The notes under the pieces were generated by a model, which saw only the letters and a list, made by a program, of their open reading frames with translations, was not told where the DNA came from and did no database searches. A stretch of DNA of 64,000 nucleotides from Pseudomonadota bacterium (GTDB lineage: Bacteria; Pseudomonadota; Gammaproteobacteria; Burkholderiales; JAKAFK01): the NCBI GenBank assembly GCA_021788645.1, contig JAJYKK010000005.1, positions 16,375-80,374 on the forward strand. Direction: 5' to 3'. A program made the translations under genes and the position numbers. This document shows positions 8,539 through 16,380 of the stretch, piece by piece (position 1 is the first letter of the stretch; every line of letters starts with the position of its first letter).

Positions 8539-10551
8539 ATGCGCATCGCGCTCTTCCCGCCCATTGATATCGTCCTGATCATCATCGCGTGCTGGCTGGC
8601 GCTCGGCCTCCTGAGCCTGTTTTCGCAGCGCAGCGCCACGCCGGTCACCCGCTGGGTGATGCCCGCCAGCGCGTTGGCGTCCGGCGCGCTGCTCGCCGCC
8701 GGCCTCTTCGCATTGGCGCAGCCGCCGGAGACCGCCATCTTGCCGCTCGGGCTGCCCGGCTTGCCGTTCCACCTGCGGCTCGACCCCCTCTCCGCCTTCT
8801 TCCTGGTGCTCGAGGGCGGCACCTCGTTCGGAATTTCCCTCTATTCGGCCGGCTATTTCCAGCAACGGACGCCGCGCCAGCTCGGCATCCTGAGCCTCGA
8901 ATACCATCTGTTCCTGGCCAGCATGGCGCTCATCTTCGTTGCAGACGACGCCTATCTCTTCATGGTGGCCTGGGAACTCATGGCCTTGTCGTCCTATTTC
9001 CTGGTCACCACCGACCACGAGATCGGCGAGATCCGCGCCGCCGGTTATCTCTACCTGCTCATCGCCCACATCGGGGCGCTGGGCATCCTGCTGTGCTTCG
9101 GTGTGCTTCATGGCGCCCACGGCGACTACACGTTCGATTCGATGCGGGCGGCGACGCAAACGCCGTTCTGGGCCACGGTGGCCTTCCTGCTCGCCCTATT
9201 CGGTTTCGGCGCCAAGGCGGGCATGCTGCCGCTCCACGTCTGGCTGCCGGAAGCGCATCCGGCCGCCCCGTCGCCCGTGTCCGCGCTGATGAGCGGGGTC
9301 ATGCTCAAGACCGCCATTTATGGCCTCTTGCGGGTCACCTTCGACCTGCTCCACGTCCAGGTCTGGTGGTGGGGGGCCTTGACCCTGGGGCTGGGGCTTC
9401 TGAGCGCGCTGTTCGGCGTCCTATTCGCCGCGGTGCAAACCGACATGAAGCGACTGCTGGCCTATTCGTCGATCGAGAACATCGGCATCATCCTCGTCGG
9501 CATCGGCCTGACGATCCTGTTCCACGCCTATGACATGGGGCTTCTCGCCGCCCTCGCGCTGGCGGCAACGCTGTATCATGCGCTCAACCATGCGTTCTTC
9601 AAGGGACTTCTGTTCCTCGGCACGGGGTCCGTGCTGCACGCGACGGGCGAGCGCAATCTCGGGCGCCTGGGCGGCCTCATCCACCGCATGCCGTGGGTCG
9701 CGCTGCTCTCCCTGGTGGGCGTGCTCGCCATGGCCGGCCTGCCCCCGCTCAATGGGTTCGTCTCGGAGTGGCTCATGCTGCAGGCCTTCCTGTTGACGCC
9801 CAGCGTGCCGCACGCCTACCTCAACATGATGGTTCCGATCGCCGCCGGGGCGCTGGTCCTCGCGAGCGCGACCGCCGCTTACGTGCTGGTGAAGTTCTAC
9901 GGCGTCGTCTTCCTCGGGCAGCCCCGCGAGCCCCGTCTGGGGCAGGCGCACGACGCGGGCGGGTGGGAGCGCGCAGGGCTTGCGTGGCTCGCCTTGGGGT
10001 GCATCCTCCTCGGGCTGTTCCCGGTCTTCGTGATCATCGCGCTCGACAACGTCACCCAATCGCTGGTCGGCCAGGGCTTGGCCGCCAGCGCCAGCGCCCA
10101 TGGCTGGTTCTTCCTCACACCGGTCTCGCCCGCGCGCGCGAGCTACAGCCCGGTATTCTTCCTGGGGGTGGTCCTGCTCGTGGTGGTGCTCACGTTTCTC
10201 GCCGTGCGGCGGTTCTACCATGGCCGCCTGCGGCGGGGCGCCCCCTGGGACTGCGGTTTCCCGGCCCAAACCGCCCGCATGCAGGACACCGCCGAGGGGT
10301 TCGGCCAGCCGATTCGGCAGATTTTTGAGCCCGCCTTCAAGATGACCCGGCAGCTGCCTTCGGCCTTTGATGAACACCCGCATTACGCCGTCTCGGTCGC
10401 CGATCGTTTCTGGCATGCCCTCTATGCCCCCACCGCGAGGCTTGCAGAGCGCATATCGGGGCTCATCGGGCTCATTCAGCACGGACGCATTCACCTGTAT
10501 CTGCTATACAGTTTCGGCACCCTCCTCCTTCTCCTGTTCTTCGTCCGATGA
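8539..10551 (+). CDS. hyfB: HyfB-like proton-translocating membrane subunit (Ehr-type complex)
   Basis: A 670-residue polytopic membrane protein of the NuoL/M/N and Mrp antiporter superfamily, closest in architecture to HyfB/HycC of hydrogenase-4 and formate hydrogenlyase. Typical features are the conserved transmembrane block KAGMLPLHVWLPEAHPAAPS, KRLLAYSSIENIG and the C-terminal amphipathic region (QDTAEGFGQPIRQIFEPA) of HyfB proteins. It is expected to translocate protons or sodium when driven by the peripheral redox arm. It is the first gene of hyfBCEFGI, and its stop overlaps hyfC by 4 nt. Confidence 0.92.
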   Translation: MRIALFPPIDIVLIIIACWLALGLLSLFSQRSATPVTRWVMPASALASGALLAAGLFALAQPPETAILPLGLPGLPFHLRLDPLSAFFLVLEGGTSFGISLYSAGYFQQRTPRQLGILSLEYHLFLASMALIFVADDAYLFMVAWELMALSSYFLVTTDHEIGEIRAAGYLYLLIAHIGALGILLCFGVLHGAHGDYTFDSMRAATQTPFWATVAFLLALFGFGAKAGMLPLHVWLPEAHPAAPSPVSALMSGVMLKTAIYGLLRVTFDLLHVQVWWWGALTLGLGLLSALFGVLFAAVQTDMKRLLAYSSIENIGIILVGIGLTILFHAYDMGLLAALALAATLYHALNHAFFKGLLFLGTGSVLHATGERNLGRLGGLIHRMPWVALLSLVGVLAMAGLPPLNGFVSEWLMLQAFLLTPSVPHAYLNMMVPIAAGALVLASATAAYVLVKFYGVVFLGQPREPRLGQAHDAGGWERAGLAWLALGCILLGLFPVFVIIALDNVTQSLVGQGLAASASAHGWFFLTPVSPARASYSPVFFLGVVLLVVVLTFLAVRRFYHGRLRRGAPWDCGFPAQTARMQDTAEGFGQPIRQIFEPAFKMTRQLPSAFDEHPHYAVSVADRFWHALYAPTARLAERISGLIGLIQHGRIHLYLLYSFGTLLLLLFFVR

Positions 10552-11498
10552 CCCACACCACCGGGATACTGTTTCAATTGGCCCAATCCATCGGCGTCGT
10601 GCTCCTCGCACCGCTGTGGCTTGGCTGGGTCAACCAGTGGCGCGCGTGGCTTCAGAACAGGAAGGGTCCCGGCGTGCTGCAACCCTATCGCACCATGGGG
10701 AAGCTCTTCGCCAAGGACGCCGTCCTCGCCCACAATGCTTCGCCCCTTTTTCGCGCCACCCCTTATATCCTGTTCGGCTGCATGTGGCTTGCCGCCGCCA
10801 TCGTCCCCATCCTGGCCACCGACCTGCCGTTTGCCCCCGCCGCGGATGTCATCGCGCTAGTCGGCGTCTTCGCCCTCGCCCGCGTGTTCCTGTCCCTCGC
10901 CGCCATGGACGTGGGCACCGCTTTCGGCAGCCTGGGGGCACGCCGCGAGATGCTGGTCGCCTTCCTCGCCGAGCCGGCGCTGCTGATGGTGTTCTTCAAC
11001 GCCTCGCTCATCAGCCATTCGACCTCGCTCACCACCATCGTGGGCGTGCTCGCGCACCGGCAATTCGCCCTCTATCCGGGCATGGCCTTCTCCGGCGTCG
11101 CCTTCGCCATGGTCCTGCTGGCGGAAAACGCCCGGATCCCGGTCGACAATCCGGCCACCCACCTCGAACTGACGATGATCCACGAGGCCATGATTCTGGA
11201 GTATTCCGCCCGCCATCTCGCCCTGATTGAATGGGCGAGCGCGCTCAAGCTCCTCACCTATACCACCATCGGCATCGCCTTGTTTCTGCCCTGGGGCATC
11301 GCCGAAGCGGGGGATTGGGGCGCGCTGCCGCTGTCCCTCGCGCTGCTCGCGGTTAAGCTGTGCTTCCTGGGGGCAGCCCTTGCCGGACTGGAGACCTTGT
11401 CGGCGAAAGTTCGCATCTTCCGGGCGCCGGAATTCCTCGGCACCGCCTTTCTTTTGGGCGTGCTGGGCATGCTCAACTACTTCCTGATCGGCGCATAA
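10548..11498 (+). CDS. hyfC: HyfC-like (NuoH-type) membrane anchor subunit
   Basis: A 316-residue protein with about eight transmembrane helices, homologous to NuoH and HycD/HyfC. The loop ENARIPVDNPATHLELTMIH is the family signature; its acidic residues form part of the entry to the ion pathway in complex I. It anchors the peripheral arm (HyfG/HyfI) to the membrane. The ATG overlaps the hyfB stop (ATGA), and hyfE follows after 4 nt. Confidence 0.93.
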   Translation: MTHTTGILFQLAQSIGVVLLAPLWLGWVNQWRAWLQNRKGPGVLQPYRTMGKLFAKDAVLAHNASPLFRATPYILFGCMWLAAAIVPILATDLPFAPAADVIALVGVFALARVFLSLAAMDVGTAFGSLGARREMLVAFLAEPALLMVFFNASLISHSTSLTTIVGVLAHRQFALYPGMAFSGVAFAMVLLAENARIPVDNPATHLELTMIHEAMILEYSARHLALIEWASALKLLTYTTIGIALFLPWGIAEAGDWGALPLSLALLAVKLCFLGAALAGLETLSAKVRIFRAPEFLGTAFLLGVLGMLNYFLIGA

Positions 11499-11502
11499 GC
11501 CC

Positions 11503-12165
11503 ATGGCCGTCCCCCTGTCCTCACAGCTGATCAATCTGTTCGCGGCGCTCCTGCTGCTCATCGCCTTCGCCATGTTGTCCCAGCGCCGGGTGCTCTCCCT
11601 CATCAACCTGTATGCGCTGCAAGGACTCGTGCTCGCGCTCAGCACGGCCACCGTGGCCTATTCCACCCACCAGGAGCACCTCTACTATTCCGCCGCCCTC
11701 ACCCTGTTCCTCAAGGTGCTGTTGCTGCCCTGGATCCTGCACCGGCTGATCCGCCGCCTGAACATCAAATGGGATGTCGAAACGCTCCTCAACATCCCGA
11801 CCACGATGCTCCTGGGAATCGCGCTGGTCATCATGGCCTTCAACGTCGCCCTGCCCATCTCGCAGATGGCGGGAACCTTCACGCGCGCCACGCTGGGCAT
11901 CGCCACGGCGAGCGTGCTGCTGTCCTTCCTGATGATGATCACGCGGCGCAAGGCGGTGCCCCAGGTCATCGGATTCCTGTCCATGGAAAACGGCCTGTTT
12001 TTCGCGGCGACCAGCGCCACCTACGGCATGCCCATGGTGGTCGAACTCGGCATCGCGCTGGACGTCCTGGTGGGCACCGTGATCCTCGGCATCTTTTTCT
12101 TCCAGATCCGCGAAGCGTTCGACAGCCTCGAACTCCGACATCTGGAACGGTTGAGGGAAGATTGA
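11503..12165 (+). CDS. hyfE: HyfE-like (NuoK-related) membrane subunit
   Basis: A 220-residue membrane protein of the HyfE family. Its N-terminal half resembles NuoK and the MnhC/MrpC group, and HyfE adds further helices. Hydrophobic segments span nearly the whole length before a charged C-terminus (LELRHLERLRED). A buried acidic residue in the stretch SMENGLFF matches the NuoK glutamate used in ion translocation, by analogy. The gene abuts hyfF exactly: TGA is followed directly by GTG. Confidence 0.88.
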   Translation: MAVPLSSQLINLFAALLLLIAFAMLSQRRVLSLINLYALQGLVLALSTATVAYSTHQEHLYYSAALTLFLKVLLLPWILHRLIRRLNIKWDVETLLNIPTTMLLGIALVIMAFNVALPISQMAGTFTRATLGIATASVLLSFLMMITRRKAVPQVIGFLSMENGLFFAATSATYGMPMVVELGIALDVLVGTVILGIFFFQIREAFDSLELRHLERLRED

Positions 12166-13614
12166 GTGGAAATTGCATGGGTACTCGGCGCCCCCCTCCT
12201 GGGCGGACTGCTGCTGGCCTTCTGGGGCGCCCGACGGTGGGCGGCGGAACTCAACGCGTGGGTCAGTTGCTTCACTCTGCTGGCCGCCGCCGCGCTCACC
12301 GTACGCATCATCGAGCATGGCCCCATGCTTCGCTTCGGGCAGCAATTCTTCGTCGATTCCTTCAATGTGTTTCTGGTGGCGCTGACCGCCTTCGTCGGCT
12401 TTACGACGTCGCTCTTCTCCCGTCCCTACATGCGCATCGAGCAGGAGCACGGCAAGCTGACGCCCAACATGCTGCGCCTCTACCACAGCATGTTCCAGCT
12501 CTTCATCTTCACTATGCTGCTCGCGCTCCTGACCAACAACATGGGGATCCTGTGGGTCGCGATGGAGGCGGCCACGCTCACGACCGTCCTGCTGGTGAGC
12601 CTCTACCGCACCCCGTCCAGCCTGGAGGCCGCCTGGAAGTATTTCATCTTGTGCGGGGTGGGCATCGCCCAGGCGCTGTTCGGCACCATCTTGCTCTATT
12701 TCGCCGCGGAAAAGCTGCTGGGTGCGGGAGGGCAGGCCCTGCTGTGGACCCACCTCGACGCGGTTCGAACCCAGCTTGAGCCGACGGTACTCTCGCTCGC
12801 CTTCGTCTTCCTGCTGGTGGGCTATGGCACCAAGGTCGGTCTCGTGCCCTTGCACAGCTGGCTCCCGGATGCCCATGCGGAGGGCCCCACGCCGGTGTCT
12901 GCGGTGCTTTCGGGGCTGCTGCTCAATGTGGCCCTGTACGCGGTCATCCGCTGCAAGATTCTGGTCGACGGCGCGTTGCAGTCACACTTGGCGGGCGATC
13001 TCATGATGGCATTCGGGCTCCTGTCCGTCGTCGTGGCCACGTTCTTCCTTGCGCGCCAGAAAGACATCAAACGGTTATTCGCCTACTCTTCCATCGAGCA
13101 CATGGGCCTTACCACCTTTGCGTTCGGCATGGGCGGGCCGGTGGGCACCTTCGCGGCCCTCCTGCACATGACCGTCCATTCGCTCACCAAGTCGGCCATC
13201 TTCTTCACCGTGGGACATGCCGCCCAAAAGGCCGGGACGCAATCCATGGACCGCATCCGCGGACTCATCCGGCAAAGCCCCGCGATCGGCTGGGGCCTCA
13301 TGCTGGGGACATTGGCCATTCTCGGTATGCCGCCATTCGGCGTCTTCACCAGCGAGTTTCTGATCCTGACCACTGCCATGCATCATCAGCCTTGGGCGAC
13401 GCCGTTCCTGCTCTTGTCGCTGGCCGTCGCGTTTGCCGGGATTTTCGGCAAGGTCCAGCCGATGGTGTTCGGCGAGACCACCGTGCAGCCGCTGCCCCAC
13501 CGGCCCGCACTGGTCCCGGTTTTCGTGCATCTGGCGGCCGTCCTGACGCTCGGCCTGCTCATCCCGCCGTATCTCGTCAGCTGGTACCATAGTGCAGCGG
13601 CACTGATCGGCTAA
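12166..13614 (+). CDS. hyfF: HyfF-like proton-translocating membrane subunit
   Basis: A 482-residue antiporter-like subunit (NuoL/M/N superfamily) comparable to HyfF. Signature stretches include GTKVGLVPLHSWLPDAHAEG, KDIKRLFAYSSIEHMGL and HSLTKSAIFFTVGHAAQK, which contain the conserved lysine, histidine and glutamate positions of the ion channel. With HyfB it gives two antiporter-type subunits; E. coli Hyf has a third (HyfD) that is absent here. It starts with GTG immediately after the hyfE stop. The next start lies 6 nt after its stop. Confidence 0.92.
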   Translation: MEIAWVLGAPLLGGLLLAFWGARRWAAELNAWVSCFTLLAAAALTVRIIEHGPMLRFGQQFFVDSFNVFLVALTAFVGFTTSLFSRPYMRIEQEHGKLTPNMLRLYHSMFQLFIFTMLLALLTNNMGILWVAMEAATLTTVLLVSLYRTPSSLEAAWKYFILCGVGIAQALFGTILLYFAAEKLLGAGGQALLWTHLDAVRTQLEPTVLSLAFVFLLVGYGTKVGLVPLHSWLPDAHAEGPTPVSAVLSGLLLNVALYAVIRCKILVDGALQSHLAGDLMMAFGLLSVVVATFFLARQKDIKRLFAYSSIEHMGLTTFAFGMGGPVGTFAALLHMTVHSLTKSAIFFTVGHAAQKAGTQSMDRIRGLIRQSPAIGWGLMLGTLAILGMPPFGVFTSEFLILTTAMHHQPWATPFLLLSLAVAFAGIFGKVQPMVFGETTVQPLPHRPALVPVFVHLAAVLTLGLLIPPYLVSWYHSAAALIG

Positions 13615-13620
13615 CCCACC

Positions 13621-15165
13621 ATGAAGAATTCTCACCCGCCCATCGCCTTTGAAGAACTAACCAGCGCCGTGCCGGTGCGCCAGGGCCGCGTCGATGCGGA
13701 CCGCTGGGTGGCCTACTGCGCCGCCGTACGCGAGGGCGGCGGCCGACTGGTCGCGCTATGGGGCGCCGACGAGCGCACACACTCCGGGAACTATGCGCTT
13801 CATGCGTGCCTGGCCGAGCAACAGGGCCTGACGTGGCTCACGCTGCCACTGAACGATGCGGCGACGGACTATCCCAGCCTGCACGCGATCTTTCCGGCCG
13901 CCGGGCGCATGCAGCGCGCGGTCCATGATCTGCTCGGGCTTCAGGCGCGCGATGCGCCCGATACCCGGCCGTGGCTGCGCCACAACGCCTGGGGAGAGCA
14001 CCAGTTTCCCTTGCGCAAGGATTTCGATGCCGCCACCGCTCTTGGCGGCCCGGACGATGCGTACCCGTTCGTGCCGGTGAGCGGCGAGGGCGTCCATGAG
14101 ATTGCGGTCGGCCCGGTCCATGCGGGCACGATCGAGCCCGGCCATTTCCGCTTCTCCGTCGTGGGCGAGAAGGTGCTTCGGCTCGAGGAGCGCTTGGGCT
14201 ACACGCACAAAGGCATCGAAAAGCGCTTCGAGGGGATGGGCGTCGAGGAAGCGGCCCCTTTGGCCGGGCGAATCAGCGGCGACTCCACGGCCGCCTATGC
14301 GTGGGCCTACGCCATGGCCGTCGAAAGCGCCGCCGGCATCGCCCTGCCCGCGCGCGGCGTATGGCTGCGGGCGCTGCTGCTCGAACGCGAGCGCATGGTC
14401 AATCATCTGGGCGATCTCGGGGCGCTGGGAAACGATGCGGGCCTCGCCTTCGGACTGGCCCAGTTCTCGCGCCTCAAGGAAGACGCGCTACGCGCCAATC
14501 AGGCGCTCTTCGGCCACCGCTATGGCATGGACGCGATCCGCCCGGGGGGAAGCGTGGTCAGGCTCGACGGCGCCGGGGCAAGTCGCCTCCTCCAGGAACT
14601 CAATGCATTGGAAGACGAGGTCCGCCGACTCAAGCACATCTATGACGAGCACGCCGGCCTCCAGGACCGCCTCCTGACGACCGGGCGGGTGACCCCCGCA
14701 CTGGCCGCCCAGCTGGGCCTGTGCGGCCTCGCGGGACGGGCGAGCGGGCAGGCCTGGGATCTGCGCGTCCAATTCCCCCATGCCCCCTACGACCAGCTCG
14801 ATACACGCATGGCCACCCACCGGGCGGGCGACGTCGCCGCACGGGTGACGGTGCGCATGGAAGAGCTGCTCGAATCCATCCGGCTGTGCCGCCTGATTCT
14901 GCACCGCATGCCCCCCGGCCCGGTGGCCGTGCCTTGCCCCATTCCGCCTGGGCGGCGAATCGGGGTCGGCTGGGTCGAAGGTTGGCGCGGAGAAGTCCTG
15001 GTCGCCTTGACGCTCGACGACGGGCGCATCGAGCGGCTCCACGCCCATGACCCGTCCTGGCAGAACTGGCCCGCGCTCGAACATGCGATCATGGGCAACA
15101 TCGTGCCGGACTTTCCGCTCATCAACAAATCCTTCAACCTGAGCTACAGCGGGCACGATCTTTGA
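13621..15165 (+). CDS. hyfG: HyfG-like large subunit, NuoC-NuoD fusion without nickel ligands
   Basis: A 514-residue fusion of a NuoC-like N-terminal domain (about 15-150) and a NuoD/[NiFe]-hydrogenase large-subunit-like domain (about 155-514). In real group 4 hydrogenases two CxxC motifs bind nickel. Here the first position reads RISGDST (217-223) and the C-terminal one reads DPSW, with the chain ending YSGHDL, so no nickel site can form. HKGIE (196-200) keeps the His of the complex I quinone pocket. This matches the energy-converting hydrogenase-related (Ehr) complexes, whose substrate is not established. The stop codon forms the first three bases of the 49-bp repeat at 15163. Confidence 0.92.
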   Translation: MKNSHPPIAFEELTSAVPVRQGRVDADRWVAYCAAVREGGGRLVALWGADERTHSGNYALHACLAEQQGLTWLTLPLNDAATDYPSLHAIFPAAGRMQRAVHDLLGLQARDAPDTRPWLRHNAWGEHQFPLRKDFDAATALGGPDDAYPFVPVSGEGVHEIAVGPVHAGTIEPGHFRFSVVGEKVLRLEERLGYTHKGIEKRFEGMGVEEAAPLAGRISGDSTAAYAWAYAMAVESAAGIALPARGVWLRALLLERERMVNHLGDLGALGNDAGLAFGLAQFSRLKEDALRANQALFGHRYGMDAIRPGGSVVRLDGAGASRLLQELNALEDEVRRLKHIYDEHAGLQDRLLTTGRVTPALAAQLGLCGLAGRASGQAWDLRVQFPHAPYDQLDTRMATHRAGDVAARVTVRMEELLESIRLCRLILHRMPPGPVAVPCPIPPGRRIGVGWVEGWRGEVLVALTLDDGRIERLHAHDPSWQNWPALEHAIMGNIVPDFPLINKSFNLSYSGHDL

Positions 15166-15211
15166 CCAAGTATGAGCGCAAGCCCCTGGCTTTAGCCATG
15201 GGGAGGTTCAG
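15163..15211 (+). repeat. 49-bp hairpin element, copy A (IS200/IS605 right-end/omega-RNA-like)
   Basis: This block is identical, apart from one base at 15181, to the reverse complement of 38370-38418. It contains a short hairpin CCCC-TGGC-ttta-GCCA-T-GGGG with a single bulged T, then GAGGTTCAG. Bulged hairpins of this form are typical of IS200/IS605 right ends and of the 3' scaffold of TnpB omega-RNAs. It sits between hyfG and hyfI, in the only long gap (74 nt) of an otherwise gapless operon, and begins on the hyfG stop codon. No transposase or tnpB is present nearby. The mobile-element assignment is inference. Confidence 0.7.
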
Positions 15212-15239
15212 ATTTCCCGCCTCTTGAGGACGACGAGAC

Positions 15240-15779
15240 ATGCTCCACCTGCTGCGCCAGATCCTGCGCACCGGCATCAAGACCGACGCCTATCCGGCTC
15301 CCGAGGAAACGATGCGCGTGAGGACCGCGCAATTCGAGGCGGCGGTGCTCAGGCGTTTCGGACGGGCGGCCGCAATCCGTCATGTGGATGCCGGGTCCTG
15401 CAATGCCTGCGAGCTCGAGATCAACGCGCTCAACAACCCATACTACAATTTGGAAGGGTTGGGCATTCATTTCGTCGCAAGCCCCCGCCATGCCGATATA
15501 CTGCTGGTCACGGGACCCGTCTCGCGCCATATGGAGACGGCGCTCAGGCGGACCTATGAGGCGATGCCCGAGCCGAAATTCGTCGTGGCGGCCGGCCGCT
15601 GCGCCGCGGATGGCGGCGTCTTCGGCACCGGTTACGCCTGCCGGGGCGGGGTCGGCGACGTGATCCCGGTCGATGTCTTGGTGCCTGGCTGCCCCCCGAC
15701 GCCTGCGGATCTCATGCGCGGCATCTTGGCCGCGATCGCCCCAGGCCGGGACCAGGCAGCGCTTGGCAGCACCACCTGA
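15240..15779 (+). CDS. hyfI: HyfI-like small subunit (NuoB-type, one [4Fe-4S] cluster)
   Basis: A 179-residue iron-sulfur subunit homologous to NuoB and HyfI/HycG. Cys54, Cys57, Cys121 and Cys151 (in CNAC, GRCAADGG and PGCPPTP) match the ligands of the terminal N2-type [4Fe-4S] cluster, so electron delivery to the HyfG interface is retained although the nickel site is gone. The start ATG 15240 follows a GAGGA at 15226-15230. No HyfA- or HyfH-like ferredoxin subunit is encoded next to it, so the electron input to this cluster is unknown. Confidence 0.92.
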   Translation: MLHLLRQILRTGIKTDAYPAPEETMRVRTAQFEAAVLRRFGRAAAIRHVDAGSCNACELEINALNNPYYNLEGLGIHFVASPRHADILLVTGPVSRHMETALRRTYEAMPEPKFVVAAGRCAADGGVFGTGYACRGGVGDVIPVDVLVPGCPPTPADLMRGILAAIAPGRDQAALGSTT

Positions 15780-15789
15780 GGAAGACGCG

Positions 15790-16380
15790 ATGGGCTATCG
15801 CCTCTCGAAAATCTACACGCGCACCGGGGATGACGGCACCACCGGACTTTCCGACGGCGCCCGCGTCCGCAAGGACAGCCTGCGGGTCGAGTGCCTGGGG
15901 GAGATCGACGAGCTCAACAGCCAGATCGGGCTGGTGGCCGCAGAAAACGTGCCGGCGGCCGTTGCCCGCTGCCTCACCGAAATCCAGCATGACCTGTTCG
16001 ACTTGGGCAAGGAGCTGAGCAGCCCTGGGACGACCGCCTTGTCCGGGGCGCGGGTCGCGTATCTGGAGACGGTGCTGGATGCACTCAACGCGTCCCTGCC
16101 GCCGCTCAAGGAATTCGTGCTTCCCGGCGGCTCGCGCACGGCCTCCCTCGCCCATGTGGCGCGCGCCGTGTGCCGCCGCGCAGAACGGCGACTGGTCGGC
16201 CTCGGGGACATCGAACCCATATCCGGCACCGCCCGTCGCTACATCAACCGCCTGTCGGACCTGCTTTTTGTGATGGCCCGCTTCCTCAACCGCGAAGGGG
16301 GCAGCGCGGAAGTCCTGTGGGACCCGCGGCGCGGCGACCCTCCGCCGGTTCAGGCGGGAAACACCCCAGTGGACAAATAG
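15790..16380 (+). CDS. pduO: PduO-type ATP:cob(I)alamin adenosyltransferase
   Basis: A 196-residue enzyme that transfers the adenosyl group of ATP to cob(I)alamin to make adenosylcobalamin. The N-terminal ATP-binding motif YTRTGDDGTTGL, the helix VECLGEIDELNSQIG and the C-terminal RYINRLSDLLFVMAR (split here at its natural loop) define the PduO family. The start ATG 15790 follows AGGA at 15779-15783. It lies 10 nt after hyfI and may share its transcript. Its 3' end overlaps the convergent cysM gene by 31 nt. No other B12 gene is in the window. Confidence 0.93.
   Translation: MGYRLSKIYTRTGDDGTTGLSDGARVRKDSLRVECLGEIDELNSQIGLVAAENVPAAVARCLTEIQHDLFDLGKELSSPGTTALSGARVAYLETVLDALNASLPPLKEFVLPGGSRTASLAHVARAVCRRAERRLVGLGDIEPISGTARRYINRLSDLLFVMARFLNREGGSAEVLWDPRRGDPPPVQAGNTPVDK

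Noticed and set aside
8163..8567. 134-codon frame before the hyf-like operon
   Set aside because: Overlaps the hyfB start in another frame, has no family resemblance and no ribosome-binding site.
13621..15165. Calling hyfG a catalytic [NiFe] hydrogenase
   Set aside because: All four nickel-binding cysteine positions are replaced, so hydrogen turnover at a NiFe site is not supported.
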